From Paraniabella hibiscisoli (GTDB taxonomy: Bacteria > Bacteroidota > Bacteroidia > Chitinophagales > Chitinophagaceae), in NCBI RefSeq assembly GCF_022512515.1, contig NZ_JAKWBK010000001.1:1922001-1986000 (forward strand): DNA of 64,000 bases, given 5' to 3'. This document shows, in pieces, positions 51,826 to 61,110 of the stretch. How positions within the stretch are numbered: position 1 is the first letter of the stretch; each line of letters opens with the position of its first letter. The position numbers and the translations under genes are program-made. The notes beneath the pieces were generated by a model. That model saw only the letters and a list, made by a program, of their open reading frames with translations. It searched no databases and was not told the DNA's origin.

Positions 51826-52119
51826 ATGCAAAACAACACAGATACAAGGTTTCAGGAAGATGTGGATGTAATGACGCTCACAGCTTCATCCTGCCAGCTG
51901 ATTGTTTGGAATGATGAAGTGAATACTTTTGAATGGGTGATCGAAACATTAATGGAAATATGCGGGCATAGTTTTGAACAGGCAGAGCAATGTGCTTATA
52001 TTATTCATTTTAAAGGTAAATATGCGGTAAAAAATGGTCCCTTTGATGACCTGAAGCCTATGTGTGAAGCTATTATCGACAGAGGTATTAATGCTACAGT
52101 AGAAGAAGTGGTATCTTAA
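51826..52119 (+). CDS. clpS: ClpS, adaptor of the ClpAP/ClpCP protease
   Basis: Recognises proteins with destabilising N-terminal residues and hands them to the Clp protease. The 97-residue frame is intact; the core LIVWNDEVNTFEWVIETLME with the N-degron pocket residues (Asn-Asp before VNTF), then CGHSFEQAEQCAYIIHFKGK and KPMCEAIIDRGINATVEE, is typical. It is followed 48 bp later by aat, which adds such N-terminal residues, so tag and reader lie side by side. Confidence 0.95.
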   Translation: MQNNTDTRFQEDVDVMTLTASSCQLIVWNDEVNTFEWVIETLMEICGHSFEQAEQCAYIIHFKGKYAVKNGPFDDLKPMCEAIIDRGINATVEEVVS

Positions 52120-52166
52120 TCTAACTGCTTTTTTCATTTTTCTATCTCTCATTTTTAAGAACAATA

Positions 52167-52804
52167 ATGGCAATTTTTGCCCTTGATGAATCCATACATT
52201 TTCCTCCCGTTCACCTAGCCGAACCAGATGGTTTACTGGCAATTGGCGGTGACTTATCGAATGAGCGGCTTTTGCTTGCCTACCGGTCAGGAATCTTTCC
52301 CTGGTATAGCCAGCCGCCGATACTTTGGTGGTGCCCCGACCCTAGATTTGTGCTTTTCCCTAAAGAATTAAAGATCAGCAAAAGCCTGAAGCCTTTATTG
52401 AATCGAAATGCGTTTGAGTTTACAGTGAACAAAGCTTTCAGACAGGTGATCAGTCATTGTAAAAATGTAGACCGTCCCGGTCAGCCAGGTACCTGGATTG
52501 GTGAAGAGATAGTTGAGGCCTACTGCAGGCTGCACGAATTGGGGTATGCGCATAGTGCGGAGGTTTGGCAGGAAGGAAAGCTGGTAGGTGGGCTTTATGG
52601 CATCAGGTTGGGGAAAGTGTTTTTGGAGAAAGTATGTTTAGCCTGGTTAGTAACGCGTCCAAGTATGCTTTTACCCGGTATGTACAACAATTGATAAGCG
52701 AAGATGTACAGATGATAGACTGTCAGGTGCATACCGAATACCTGGAGAGCCTTGGTGCTGTCATGATCGCGGGAACCGAATTTCAAGAATTGTTGAAGCA
52801 TTAA
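52167..52804 (+). CDS. aat: Leucyl/phenylalanyl-tRNA-protein transferase (frameshifted)
   Basis: Transfers Leu or Phe from tRNA to N-terminal Lys/Arg, creating N-degrons for ClpS. Family motifs: FPPVHLAEPDGLLAIGGDLS, YRSGIFPWYSQPPILWWCP then DPRFVLFPKEL, and the restored GLYGIRLGKVFFGESMFS. The break near 52615 is loss of one T. The end is YLESLGAVMIAGTEFQELL. Restored length is about 212 residues. It forms an obvious unit with clpS. Confidence 0.95.
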
Positions 52805-52827
52805 TTGTATAGCGAATCCGGAGGAAT

Positions 52828-52855
52828 CAAAAATCCCGGCAATCGCCGGGATTTT
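52828..52855. terminator. Bidirectional terminator between aat and the esterase
   Basis: AATCCCGG / CCGGGATT around CAATCG, flanked by A on the left and T on the right, between two converging genes. Confidence 0.8.
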
Positions 52856-52863
52856 GAAACAAA

Positions 52864-53594
52864 CTAAAACCTCGTTGAGAAAATATTGGGTAACATATCG
52901 CGCCAGGTGGGCCAATCATGCTTATAGTTTTCGCCCCAGTTATCAAAGTCGTAAGGAATGCCTTTATCATATAAGGTTTTTGCAAACTCTCCGCCTGCCC
53001 GGGGATCTTCGTAAGAACCGCTACCCGTTAAAATATGCATATGATTACTGCGCCTGATGTTTTCCAGTATATGGTGATCTGAAAGATTGGGCATATAATG
53101 TTGCGGGCTGTTGAAGTACACATTGTCATCCATATAGCCGTTACTATAATAGGTGAGATCATAAACGCCGCTCATCGCTATCACACCGTTGATCAGGTCC
53201 GGGCGTTTTAAGAATAAATTCATACTGTGCAGTGCTCCAAATGAAGCGCCGCTAATGAATACAGGGGTGTCCGGGCTGGTTTCGCTTTTGATGTAAGGGA
53301 TTACTTCGTTGTATATATAATTATTCCATTGTACATGGCGATTCGATTTGTCCCATGGCGCCATGTTATTATTCATCCAGCTTTCGTTGTTCACACTGTC
53401 TACTGAAAACACTTTCATTTTTCCCCGTTAATGAAAGGTGCCAGTGAATCGATCAGTTGAAAACGCTCATATTCCAGGTAATCTGCAGCAGCAGTAGGTA
53501 CCAGCAATAATGCAAAGCCATAATTGCCATAGCTGACAATGGGCATTTCTTTATTTAAAGATGGACTGTGCCAGCCAAAAACCTTTCTATTCAT
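52864..53594 (-). CDS. Esterase of the enterochelin-esterase (esterase D) type (frameshifted)
   Basis: An alpha/beta hydrolase. The start is ATG at 53594 (MNRKVFGWHSPSLNKEMP). One A is missing near 53420, after FINGEK, where KMKVFSVDSVNNESW is restored. The nucleophile elbow is FISGASFGALHSM, and the acid/histidine region includes GENYKHDWPTWRDML near the C-terminus. Restored length is about 243 residues. Members of this family cleave diverse esters; the substrate is unknown and no iron-uptake gene is adjacent. No signal peptide. Confidence 0.87.
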
Positions 53595-53751
53595 ATATTA
53601 ATTTAATGTTTTGTGTAAAATAAAATATTAATGCCATATTCGGCAATATTTTACCCGTTTGAAAATAAAAAACGGTTTAATGTGAATAATTGCGGCTGAT
53701 AAGAATTGATAATACCAGGCTGAGTTCTGCCGGTTATCGACCTGATTCTGC

Positions 53752-53759
53752 TAATTTTG
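53752..53759 (+). promoter_or_regulatory. -7 promoter element of the methyltransferase gene
   Basis: TAATTTTG (TAnnTTTG), 23 bp upstream of the ATG. The -33 region is poor. Confidence 0.5.
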
Positions 53760-53782
53760 GCGTTTATTAAAAAGTTGAGGAA

Positions 53783-54562
53783 ATGAAGTTGATACAAACC
53801 GCGGAAAGAGTGTCGCAATTGGATGCATCAGATAACTATGTTTACCAAAGATCACTGTTGGCTTATGATGAGGCAGCCAGACTGGTGTCGGGAGATGTAT
53901 TGGAGATTGGCACTGGAAGTGGCTATGGGATTGAGCTAATTGCCTCCAAAGTAAACCGTTTTGTTACTATTGATAAGTTTGAAAATGACAATGTAGCTCC
54001 GCTATTAAAGAAGTATTCCAATATCAAGTTTCTGAAAATGAATATTCCTCCTTTTGAGGGTATTCCGGATAATACTTTTGACTTTGTGATCACCTTTCAG
54101 GTAATTGAGCATATAAAGAACGATCAACTATTTACCAAAGAGATCCACCGTGTATTAAAACCCGGCGGTAAGCTGATTGTGACTACACCTAATAAAAGTA
54201 TGTCGCTCACACGTAATCCCTGGCATATCAGGGAATACCTGGTCCCCGAATTAAGAGATCTGCTATTAAAGAATTTTGCCAGCGTAAAAGCCCTGGGCGT
54301 ATATGGTGATGATACGGCGATGGAATATTATCATGCGAATAAAAAGGCAGTGGAAAGGATCACCCGCTTTGATTTTTTGAATCTTCAGCACAATTTGCCC
54401 CGTTGGGTATTACAGGTGCCTTATGATTTGCTGAATCGCTGGAACCGTAAAAAGATGCTAAGCAGTGATAATGAAATGGTGGCCAAGATCAAAATGAGCG
54501 ACTTTTTTATTGCAGAAGCTGGTAATGACTGCCTGGACCTGTTTTACGTTGCAGAAAAATAA
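53783..54562 (+). CDS. Class I SAM-dependent methyltransferase
   Basis: A 259-residue enzyme. The SAM-binding motif I is GDVLEIGTGSGYGIELIAS (about residues 35-53), motif II is NTFDFVITFQVIEHIKND, and motif III is VLKPGGKLIVTTPN. The C-terminal part (about 150-259) has no known specificity. The pattern is that of the Methyltransf_11 group, which methylates small molecules, sugars or lipids. The frame is intact. It is 32 bp upstream of the antitoxin, so cotranscription is possible, but a functional link is not implied. Confidence 0.92.
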   Translation: MKLIQTAERVSQLDASDNYVYQRSLLAYDEAARLVSGDVLEIGTGSGYGIELIASKVNRFVTIDKFENDNVAPLLKKYSNIKFLKMNIPPFEGIPDNTFDFVITFQVIEHIKNDQLFTKEIHRVLKPGGKLIVTTPNKSMSLTRNPWHIREYLVPELRDLLLKNFASVKALGVYGDDTAMEYYHANKKAVERITRFDFLNLQHNLPRWVLQVPYDLLNRWNRKKMLSSDNEMVAKIKMSDFFIAEAGNDCLDLFYVAEK

Positions 54563-54594
54563 TTTAGTAAATTTGAGTACTAAATGATTAAGAT

Positions 54595-54789
54595 ATGAGT
54601 GTACTGGAAATGCAATTGGCAGCGATAAAAGAAATTACAAAGCTGGAAGACGAAAATGCGCTGAGGGAAGTGCTGGAACACCTGGCTAAAATATCATCAA
54701 AAGAAGAACAAAAGCCGTTAAATCTATCTCAGCATTATAATAAAGTTAAAGAGCAATACGGCAATGTATTGCAAAAACTTGCGCAATGA
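54595..54789 (+). CDS. Putative antitoxin of a Doc-type toxin-antitoxin pair
   Basis: A 64-residue, mostly helical charged protein (EMQLAAIKEITKLEDENALR, then EVLEHLAKISSKEEQKPL). It has no obvious DNA-binding fold. Its stop overlaps the start of the Doc-like gene by 4 bp (ATGA), the usual arrangement of toxin-antitoxin operons, and its C-terminal half is a good candidate for the segment that neutralises the toxin. Assignment rests on position, size and partner. Confidence 0.7.
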   Translation: MSVLEMQLAAIKEITKLEDENALREVLEHLAKISSKEEQKPLNLSQHYNKVKEQYGNVLQKLAQ

Positions 54790-55170
54790 TATCTCTTGAG
54801 GATATACTAGTATTGCATGATTTGTCAATAATGGACTATGGTGGTTCTAAAGGGTTACGTGATAAAGGCCTTTTAGAGCCTGCCATAACACGACGGTTTC
54901 AGACCTTTGGAGGCGTGGATTTATATCCCTCGGCTTTTGAAAAGGCAGCTGCAATAATGGAGAGCATTATTGTTAACCATCCTTTTTCCTTTTGTAGATG
55001 GTAATAAAAGAACCGGAGTTCTGGCTGCAATAACGTTGTTGCTGGAGTATTCCCAACAGGTAAATGCCAACGAGGTAAACCTATATGATTTTGTTATAAA
55101 GGTATCAACCGGGGAAGCTAAATTTGATGATATTGTGCAATGGCTCAAAGCTAACACATCAGCCGTTTAG
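54786..55170 (+). CDS. Doc/Fic-type toxin with a disrupted catalytic motif
   Basis: A death-on-curing-family protein; family members phosphorylate or AMPylate target proteins such as EF-Tu. LEDILVLHDLSIMDYGGSKG and GLRDKGLLEPAITRRFQTFGG are typical. The catalytic motif should be NHPFVDGNKRTG. Here the stretch after NHPF carries an extra copy of TCCTTTT, a 7-bp tandem duplication at about 54981-54994, which shifts the frame and gives NHPFSFCRW and stop. Beyond it, VDGNKRTGVLAAITLLLEYS continues in the other frame to a stop at 55170. Unlike other breaks in this window it is an insertion. About 126 residues if intact. Confidence 0.8.
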
Positions 55171-56422
55171 CACGTCTTTTATTGCCTGTGCTTTAAGCAG
55201 GCTTTCTTCCCACTCTTTTTCAGCATCGCTATAAATCGTAATTCCTCCGCCAGCCTGAAAAGAAAGGTATTGGGTAGTTTGATTATACATAATACTCTGA
55301 TTACTACATTGAAGTCGAAATCTCCCCTGGTTGTATATAGCCTAATGCTCCTGAAAAAATACCCCGCCTGCTTTTTTCATATTGATCAATCAGCTGCATC
55401 ACCTTTATTTTAGGTGCACCGGTCATGGAGCCCATGGGGAAAGTGGCGTTAATAATATCCGCAAAGTTTGTTCCCTTGTTTACTATTCCGCTGATAGTAG
55501 AGATCATCTGGTGTACCTGCGGAAAGCTATAGATGCCAAAAAGCTCGTCTACCTGCACAGAACCTTCTTCACAGATACGGGAAAGATCATTGCGTACCAG
55601 ATCTACGATCATCACATTCTCCGCGCGATCTTTTTCACTTTGAGCCAGCGATTGTCTTTCTTCCTCTAAATGATCGGTAGCATTTGTTCGACGTAGCGTG
55701 CCTTTTATTGGCTGACTGAAAATGCGGTCATTTTCTTTTCGGATAAATCTTTCCGGGCTGGCGCATAATAACCATTTATCGTCTAGCCGGTATAGCGCAG
55801 AGAAAGGGTTGGGTGATTTCTGGTTGAGTTTTTCGAATAAAAAGAATGGATCTGTATCTGCCTGGTCAATAAAAAATTCCTGGCAAAAATTGATCTCATA
55901 ACAATCGCCACGTTGTATATGTTTTTTTAATTGCTCAATGGTGGCAATATATGCTTCGCGCGTCATCCTGCTTTGCACAGGAGGAAGTGGCTTTTCTTCG
56001 CCTTTTGCAACCGCTACAGAAGCCTTGTTAATAGTCGTAAATACCTCAGCAGGATCGTTAGCTTCAATCGCAAGCCTATGGGCCTTACAGGTTATCAGAA
56101 TCTCTGGTTCGAAGAAAAATATGTTGGGAAAGAGAAGGGCGTCTTCTTTTTCGGAATGGCTGATTTTTTCGGAGGTGTTCAGCTCATATCCTAAATGTCC
56201 AAACAGCCATCGCTTACTTTGGTTGTTAAATGCCCGGAACCCTTCCAGTGCATTGGTTTCGGAAGATTGAAACATGGCATTAGCACCTGCCGCAACCACG
56301 AAGTCGTACTCGCCCTGGTATTGGCTGCTGTCTAAAAAGCAAAAAGTGTTGAACTGTTTTAACCAATTCAACACTTTTTGTTTAAAAACATTAATATCTT
56401 CTACTACAAAATTGCTGTGCAA
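55159..56422 (-). CDS. pabB: Aminodeoxychorismate synthase component I (frameshifted)
   Basis: Converts chorismate to aminodeoxychorismate for folate synthesis. The PIKGT motif (FSQPIKGTLRR) carries the lysine that marks PabB rather than anthranilate synthase, which has an alanine there. MTREAYIATIEQLKKHIQRG, CYEINFCQEFF, ENVMIVDLVRNDLSRIC and PMGSMTGAPKIKVMQLIDQ are the other chorismate-enzyme motifs. Two base losses near 55316 and 55292 break the C-terminus; restored, it runs GDFDFNVVIRSIMYN to KAQAIKDVLNG at 55159. Start is TTG at 56422. About 421 residues. It converges on the Doc gene with a 12-bp overlap. Confidence 0.92.
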
Positions 56423-56447
56423 TTGAGCTGATCAAATAAAAGGTTTA

Positions 56448-56847
56448 TTAATAATCATCATCTTCGTCATCGAAATCGTCCTTACCACCGCCGCCAAACA
56501 AATCTTTGAACTCATCGTCAACTTTAAAGTCGTCGTCATCATCAAAAGATTTTTTGCCGCCGCCAGATTTACCTTTTGATTTTGGAAGATCGAATTCGTC
56601 AAAGTCTTTGTCCCAATCTTCGCTTTCTTCGGGCTTTTCCCAATCGTCATCCTGGTCTTCCACATCATCATCGTCATCCTCTCCTTTAGCAGCTTTTCCT
56701 TTTTAGGGGTTGCTTCTTCGTCAAGGAAGTCTTCGTCCTCGTCAAAGTCTTCTTCGTTTTTCGATTTTGATGAAGTTTTTTTACAGGCTTTTCTTCATCG
56801 TAAGCCTTATCCGTTTCACTTGCTTTGGATTTATTTGATTTCGCCAT
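56448..56847 (-). CDS. Acidic, probably disordered protein (frameshifted)
   Basis: A start at ATG 56847 gives MAKSNKSKASETDKAYDEEK, a basic to acidic low-complexity chain. Two base losses (near 56780 and 56698, in A runs) break it. The restored product has about 133 residues, rich in Asp, Glu, Lys and Gly, with the patches VEDQDDDWEKPEESEDW and FKDLFGGGGKDDFDDE. No fold is visible. It lies 78 bp downstream of purA on the same strand; any link is speculative. Confidence 0.65.
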
Positions 56848-56925
56848 GATCTAATAAATTATACTGTAAATTTTATTCTAAGTTTTTAAATAGCCAAATT
56901 TTTAAAAATAATTTTTCCAAAAAAA

Positions 56926-58189
56926 TTATACAACGATCAGTTGATCTCTTTCCGGTCCGTTCGATATAAAATCTACGTTTACGCCCAGGTATTTATTAAT
57001 AAAAGCGATATAGGATTTTGCTTTTTCAGGAAGTGTCTCAAAGTCTTTTATCTGGGTGATATCGGTATTCCAGCCTTCAAATTTCTCCAATACGGGAACA
57101 TAGTGATCCAAGTCGAGGCGCAAAGGAATTTCCGTTAATTCTTTGCCTCCTTTGCTGTAAGCTGTGCAAACCTGCAATTCTTCAAAACTGTCCAGTACAT
57201 CTGCTTTAGTCATTACAATTTTAGTAACACCATTAATCATGCAGGCAAAGTCTAAAGCTACCAGGTCAATCCAACCGCAACGGCGCGGTCTGCCTGTTGT
57301 TGCGCCATATTCATTACCTACATCACGCAGTTTTTGCCCGTCTGCATTTTCCAGCTCCGTAGGGAAGGGGCCGCTACCTACACGGGTGCAATAAGCCTTG
57401 GTAATACCAATAACCTCTTTTATGTGCTGAGGTGCGATACCCAAACCACTGCAAACGCCGGCTGAAATAGTATTAGAAGAGGTTACAAATGGGAATGTAC
57501 CAAAATCAATATCCAACATACTTCCCTGCGCGCCTTCGGCCAGTACTTTTTTCCTTCTTTTATAAGCTTGTTCAGGAAATATTCACCGTTAACGATATTC
57601 AGTTCCTTCAAAAACTCTACTGCTTCGAAAAATTCTTTTTCATCGGTACTGATATCTTCGGTAAAATGATATGTATTGATCATTACCTGGTGCTTCTGAC
57701 GCAGCTGCTCGTACAATTCTTTGAAATTGTCCTGCAGTAAATCACCTACGCGTAAAGCATTTCTGCCGGTTTTATCCATGTAAGCAGGGCCGATGCCTTT
57801 TTCAGTGTTGAACCGATTTTGCTTTTACCTTTTGCCTGCTCCGAAGCCTTATCCAGCGCCCTGTGAGTAGGTACAATGATATTGGTACGTTCTGAAATGA
57901 AAAGGTTCTTTTTAAGATCAATACCAAACTCTGCTACCTTTTCGCATTCTTTTTTAAGTGTAATAGGATCTAACACAACACCATTACCAATGATGTTTAT
58001 TTTTCCTTCGTGAAAAATACCTGATGGTATCTGGTGCAGCACCAGTTTCTTGCCATCCTTGTATAAAGTGTGACCAGCGTTAGGGCCACCCTGAAAACGG
58101 GCTATAACATCGTAATCCTTAGCAAAATAATCCACAATTTTACCTTTCCCCTCATCACCCCACTGTAGCCCTAAAATTACATCTACCAT
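56926..58189 (-). CDS. purA: Adenylosuccinate synthase (frameshifted)
   Basis: Catalyses the GTP-dependent step from IMP to adenylosuccinate. The P-loop-like start is LGLQWGDEGKGKIVDYFA, followed by QGGPNAGHTLY and LHQIPSGIFHEG; the middle has KKGIGPAYMDK and LAEGAQGSMLDIDFGTFPF; the end has GATTGRPRRCGWIDLVAL. Base losses near 57800 and 57550 split the frame. Restored length is about 421 residues. Essential for purine synthesis, so the breaks are errors. A -7 promoter element lies upstream. Confidence 0.96.
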
Positions 58190-58222
58190 CTATTGTATTT
58201 TTTGGTTTTAAAAATTGAAGTG

Positions 58223-58230
58223 CAAAAATA
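58223..58230 (-). promoter_or_regulatory. -7 promoter element of purA
   Basis: The minus strand reads TATTTTTG (TAnnTTTG), 34 bp upstream of the purA ATG. Confidence 0.55.
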
Positions 58231-58370
58231 AGGGTTCGGATTACGAAAAAGAAAATCAAATGGACTGTTGAAAAATATATAAAAATGCCGCCGATCCTGT
58301 ATCAGCACTATTCATACGCCTATGATACTTTCTCGGCAGGTAATTGTAGAATATTTTGAACTAACGCCTG

Positions 58371-60615
58371 TTATTTTGGTAAATCTTCCGTATCAAAACG
58401 TTCAACCGATTCTATTCCTCCCACTTCCAGCAGCCTGTTTACCAACACATCCAATTCCTCCTTGTCGTGAACGAAAACTTTGATATTGCCCTCAAATACT
58501 CCTTCGGTTGCCTCAATAGTGAGTGCGGCAATATTGATCTTTAAATCTCCTGAAATAAGATTAGTGATCTTACTCACCATACCCACATCGTCAATACCTA
58601 TTATTCTAACACCTGTAAGGAACGAAATCTCTTTGTTTTTAGCCCATTTGGTTTTTACAATGCGGTGCCCGTAGTTGGCCATCAATTTAGCCGCGTTGGG
58701 GCAGTTGGTTCTGTGAATAGTAAGGCCTTTTCCTGTAGTAACAAAGCCAAAAACGTCATCACCCGGTATTGGTTTACAGCAATTAGCCAGGTTGTACATG
58801 ATTTTGTCACTGCTTTCTCCAAAAATAATTAACTCAGCATCTTTGGGATTATGAGCCGGCGTTGCATGAGGCGTTTCATGTTTTATTTCTGTAATTCTGA
58901 CAGGCTGCGGCGCTTCTAAACGGTCGCCATGTACTTTAAAGTCTCTTAGTTCTCTTAAGTCAATATTTTTTATAGCTATCTGGTAAAATAATTCCAGGTT
59001 AGACTGAAGCTTATAAAACTGGGCAATTGTTTCAATATTACCCTGGTACATAGTAACGCCCATCCCTTCAAACTTCCGCTGCAGGGTGTATTTTCCTTCG
59101 TCGGCCACCTTCTTCTTCTCCTCCTTCAGGGCTTCTTTTACCTTGTTCTTAGCCTTTGCGGTTACTACAAATTTTAACCAGTCTTCCGAAGGTGTTTGCT
59201 TGTTACTGGTAATGATTTCAATCTGGTCCCCGCTGCTAAGTTTGTGACTGATAGGCACCAATTTATGATTGACTTTGGCGCCAATCGTTTTGGCCCCAAT
59301 GGCAGAGTGAATAGCAAAAGCAAAATCAAGTGCGCTGCTACCTGCCGGTAACATTTTAATATCCCCTTCGGCGTATAAACATAAATTTCCTCGGTCAGGA
59401 AGCTCGTTTTAAAGTCCTGCAGAAAATTAACGCTGTCCAGGTCTTCGTTATTAAGCGACTCTCTTATTTGCTGGAACCATTTGTCAAAGCGGTTTTCGCT
59501 GGCGGTACCTTCTTTGTATTTCCAATGCGCCGCGAGGCCCTTTTCCGCTATTTCGTTCATGCGTTTGGTGCGGATCTGCACTTCAACCCATTTACCGCGG
59601 GGACCCATTACCGTTGTGTGCAATGCCTCATAACCATTGGCTTTTGGATTGCTCACCCAATCGCGTAAACGCTCGATAGAAGGAGTGTACTCATCTGTGA
59701 TCAACGAGTAAACCTTCCAGCATTCCTCTTTTTCTTTTTCCTGTGGGCTATCTAGTATAATACGGATGGCAAAAAGATCGTAGACTTCTTCAAAAGAAAC
59801 CTGCTTTTTCTTCATCTTATTCCAGATGGAGTGAATGTTTTTGGGGCGCCCGTAAATCTCAAAATTAAAATGGTTTTTTTCCAGTTTTTCCCTGATCGGC
59901 TTGATAAACTCATTTATGTATCGGGTGCGCTCTCTTCTTGATTCGGCCAATCTCCTGGCGATATCTTTATAAATATCCGGTTCCAGGTATTTCATCGCCA
60001 GATCCTCGAATTCGGTTTTTATGCCATATAAGCCCATCCTGTGGGCAAGCGGTGCAAAAATGTAAACTGTTTCGGAGGATATCTTTAGCTGCTTTTCGCG
60101 CTTCATGCTGTCCATGGTGCGCATATTGTTGAGGCGATCGGCCAGCTTGATCAAAATAACCCGGGGGTCATCGGTAAGTGTTAGCAAGATCTTTTGAAAT
60201 TATCAGCCTGCTGAGATGTAGTGGTGTCAATAACATTGGAGATCTTGGTCAACCCATCTACAATGCGCGAAATCTCAGAGCCAAATTCTTTTTCAATATC
60301 CTGTAGTGTGACGTCCGTATCTTCCACTGTGTCGTGCAAAAGAGCACAAATAGTAGAGCGCACCCCCAGTCCAATTTCCTCTACGCAAATTTTAGCTACT
60401 GCAATGGGGTGTAAGATATAGGGTTCGCCACTTTTGCGGCGCATACTGCTATGCGCTTCTGCCGCCATTTCAAAGGCACGACGTATTAAGTCTTTATCTC
60501 CCGGTTTCAGCTTATCCTTAAGGAGCCGCAGTAAGGAGCGATACTCTCTCACAATAAGCTTTTTTTCTTCCTCTTCGTTTAAGTTGTATTTAGGTTTTTG
60601 CTCTATAGTCTTCAT
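58371..60615 (-). CDS. Bifunctional (p)ppGpp synthetase/hydrolase, Rel/SpoT type (frameshifted)
   Basis: Makes and degrades the alarmone (p)ppGpp. The hydrolase HD motif is ICALLHDTVEDTDVTLQDIE (about residues 86-105); the synthetase part has FAIRIILDSPQEKEKEECWK and NPKANGYEALHTTVMGPRG; the TGS domain follows from IYVYTPKG to SALDFAFAIHSAIGAKT; the ACT domain is at the end (VGMVSKITNLISGDLKINIAA region). Both HD and synthetase signatures look complete. Base losses near 60188 and 59358 split it. Restored length is about 748 residues. Single gene, no operon partner close by. Confidence 0.95.
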
Positions 60616-60836
60616 TGTCTGTCTGCTGCGTCTGTTCTTTATATAACTTATCTAATATGCGCTGTATGCGGCTTTATAAATGTAATATATAGAAATATAA
60701 CAATTTCAAAGCAAGAAAGATGTTAGTTGCACTGCAATAATCATGTCATAAATTGTGATAACAAATTGCATTACAAGGCATATTTTGCTTTATAACCGCT
60801 GCGGAAGCATTACGCGTTAAAGCTGTGAATTAAAAA

Positions 60837-60866
60837 TTGCAATATTAAATAAAAGCCGTACTTTTG
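60837..60866 (+). promoter_or_regulatory. Promoter of the tRNA-Leu gene
   Basis: TTG at 60837-60839 and TACTTTTG at 60859-60866 are separated by 19 bp, a textbook Bacteroidota -33/-7 pair. The tRNA begins 37 bp after it. Confidence 0.75.
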
Positions 60867-60902
60867 CTGCCCTTCCGATGAAATATCGGGATTTTGTTCT
60901 TT

Positions 60903-60984
60903 CCGGATGTGGTGAAATTGGTAGACACGTCAGACTTAGGATCTGATGCCGCAAGGTGTGGGGGTTCGAGTCCCTTCATCCGGA
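60903..60984 (+). tRNA. tRNA-Leu (anticodon UAG)
   Basis: The acceptor stem CCGGATG pairs with CATCCGG, with discriminator A. The D arm is GTGAAATTGGTAGACAC, the anticodon arm TCAGA-CTTAGGA-TCTGA gives anticodon TAG, the long variable arm (TGCCGCAAGGTGT) is typical of class II tRNA-Leu, and the T arm is GGGTTCGAGTCCC. No CCA is encoded. Confidence 0.95.
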
Positions 60985-61015
60985 CTTTATAAATGTTTAA
61001 TGTTTTAGGTTAAAA

Positions 61016-61054
61016 GCCCGCCTGATCGGACGCCCGCCTGACCGGACGGGCAGG
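61016..61054. repeat. GC-rich palindromic tandem repeat downstream of tRNA-Leu
   Basis: Two 16-bp units (61016-61031 and 61032-61047, GCCCGCCTGAYCGGAC) differ at one base and are followed by GGGCAGGGGCAGG, so the second unit can fold on itself (GCCCG with CGGGC). It is much richer in GC than its surroundings. It resembles short repeated palindromes scattered in intergenic regions of Bacteroidota genomes; a copy count was not possible here. Confidence 0.6.
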
Positions 61055-61110
61055 GGCAGGTTTAAAGTCAGTAACCTTGAACTTTAAACTTTTTAATTTT
61101 AAACACAATC

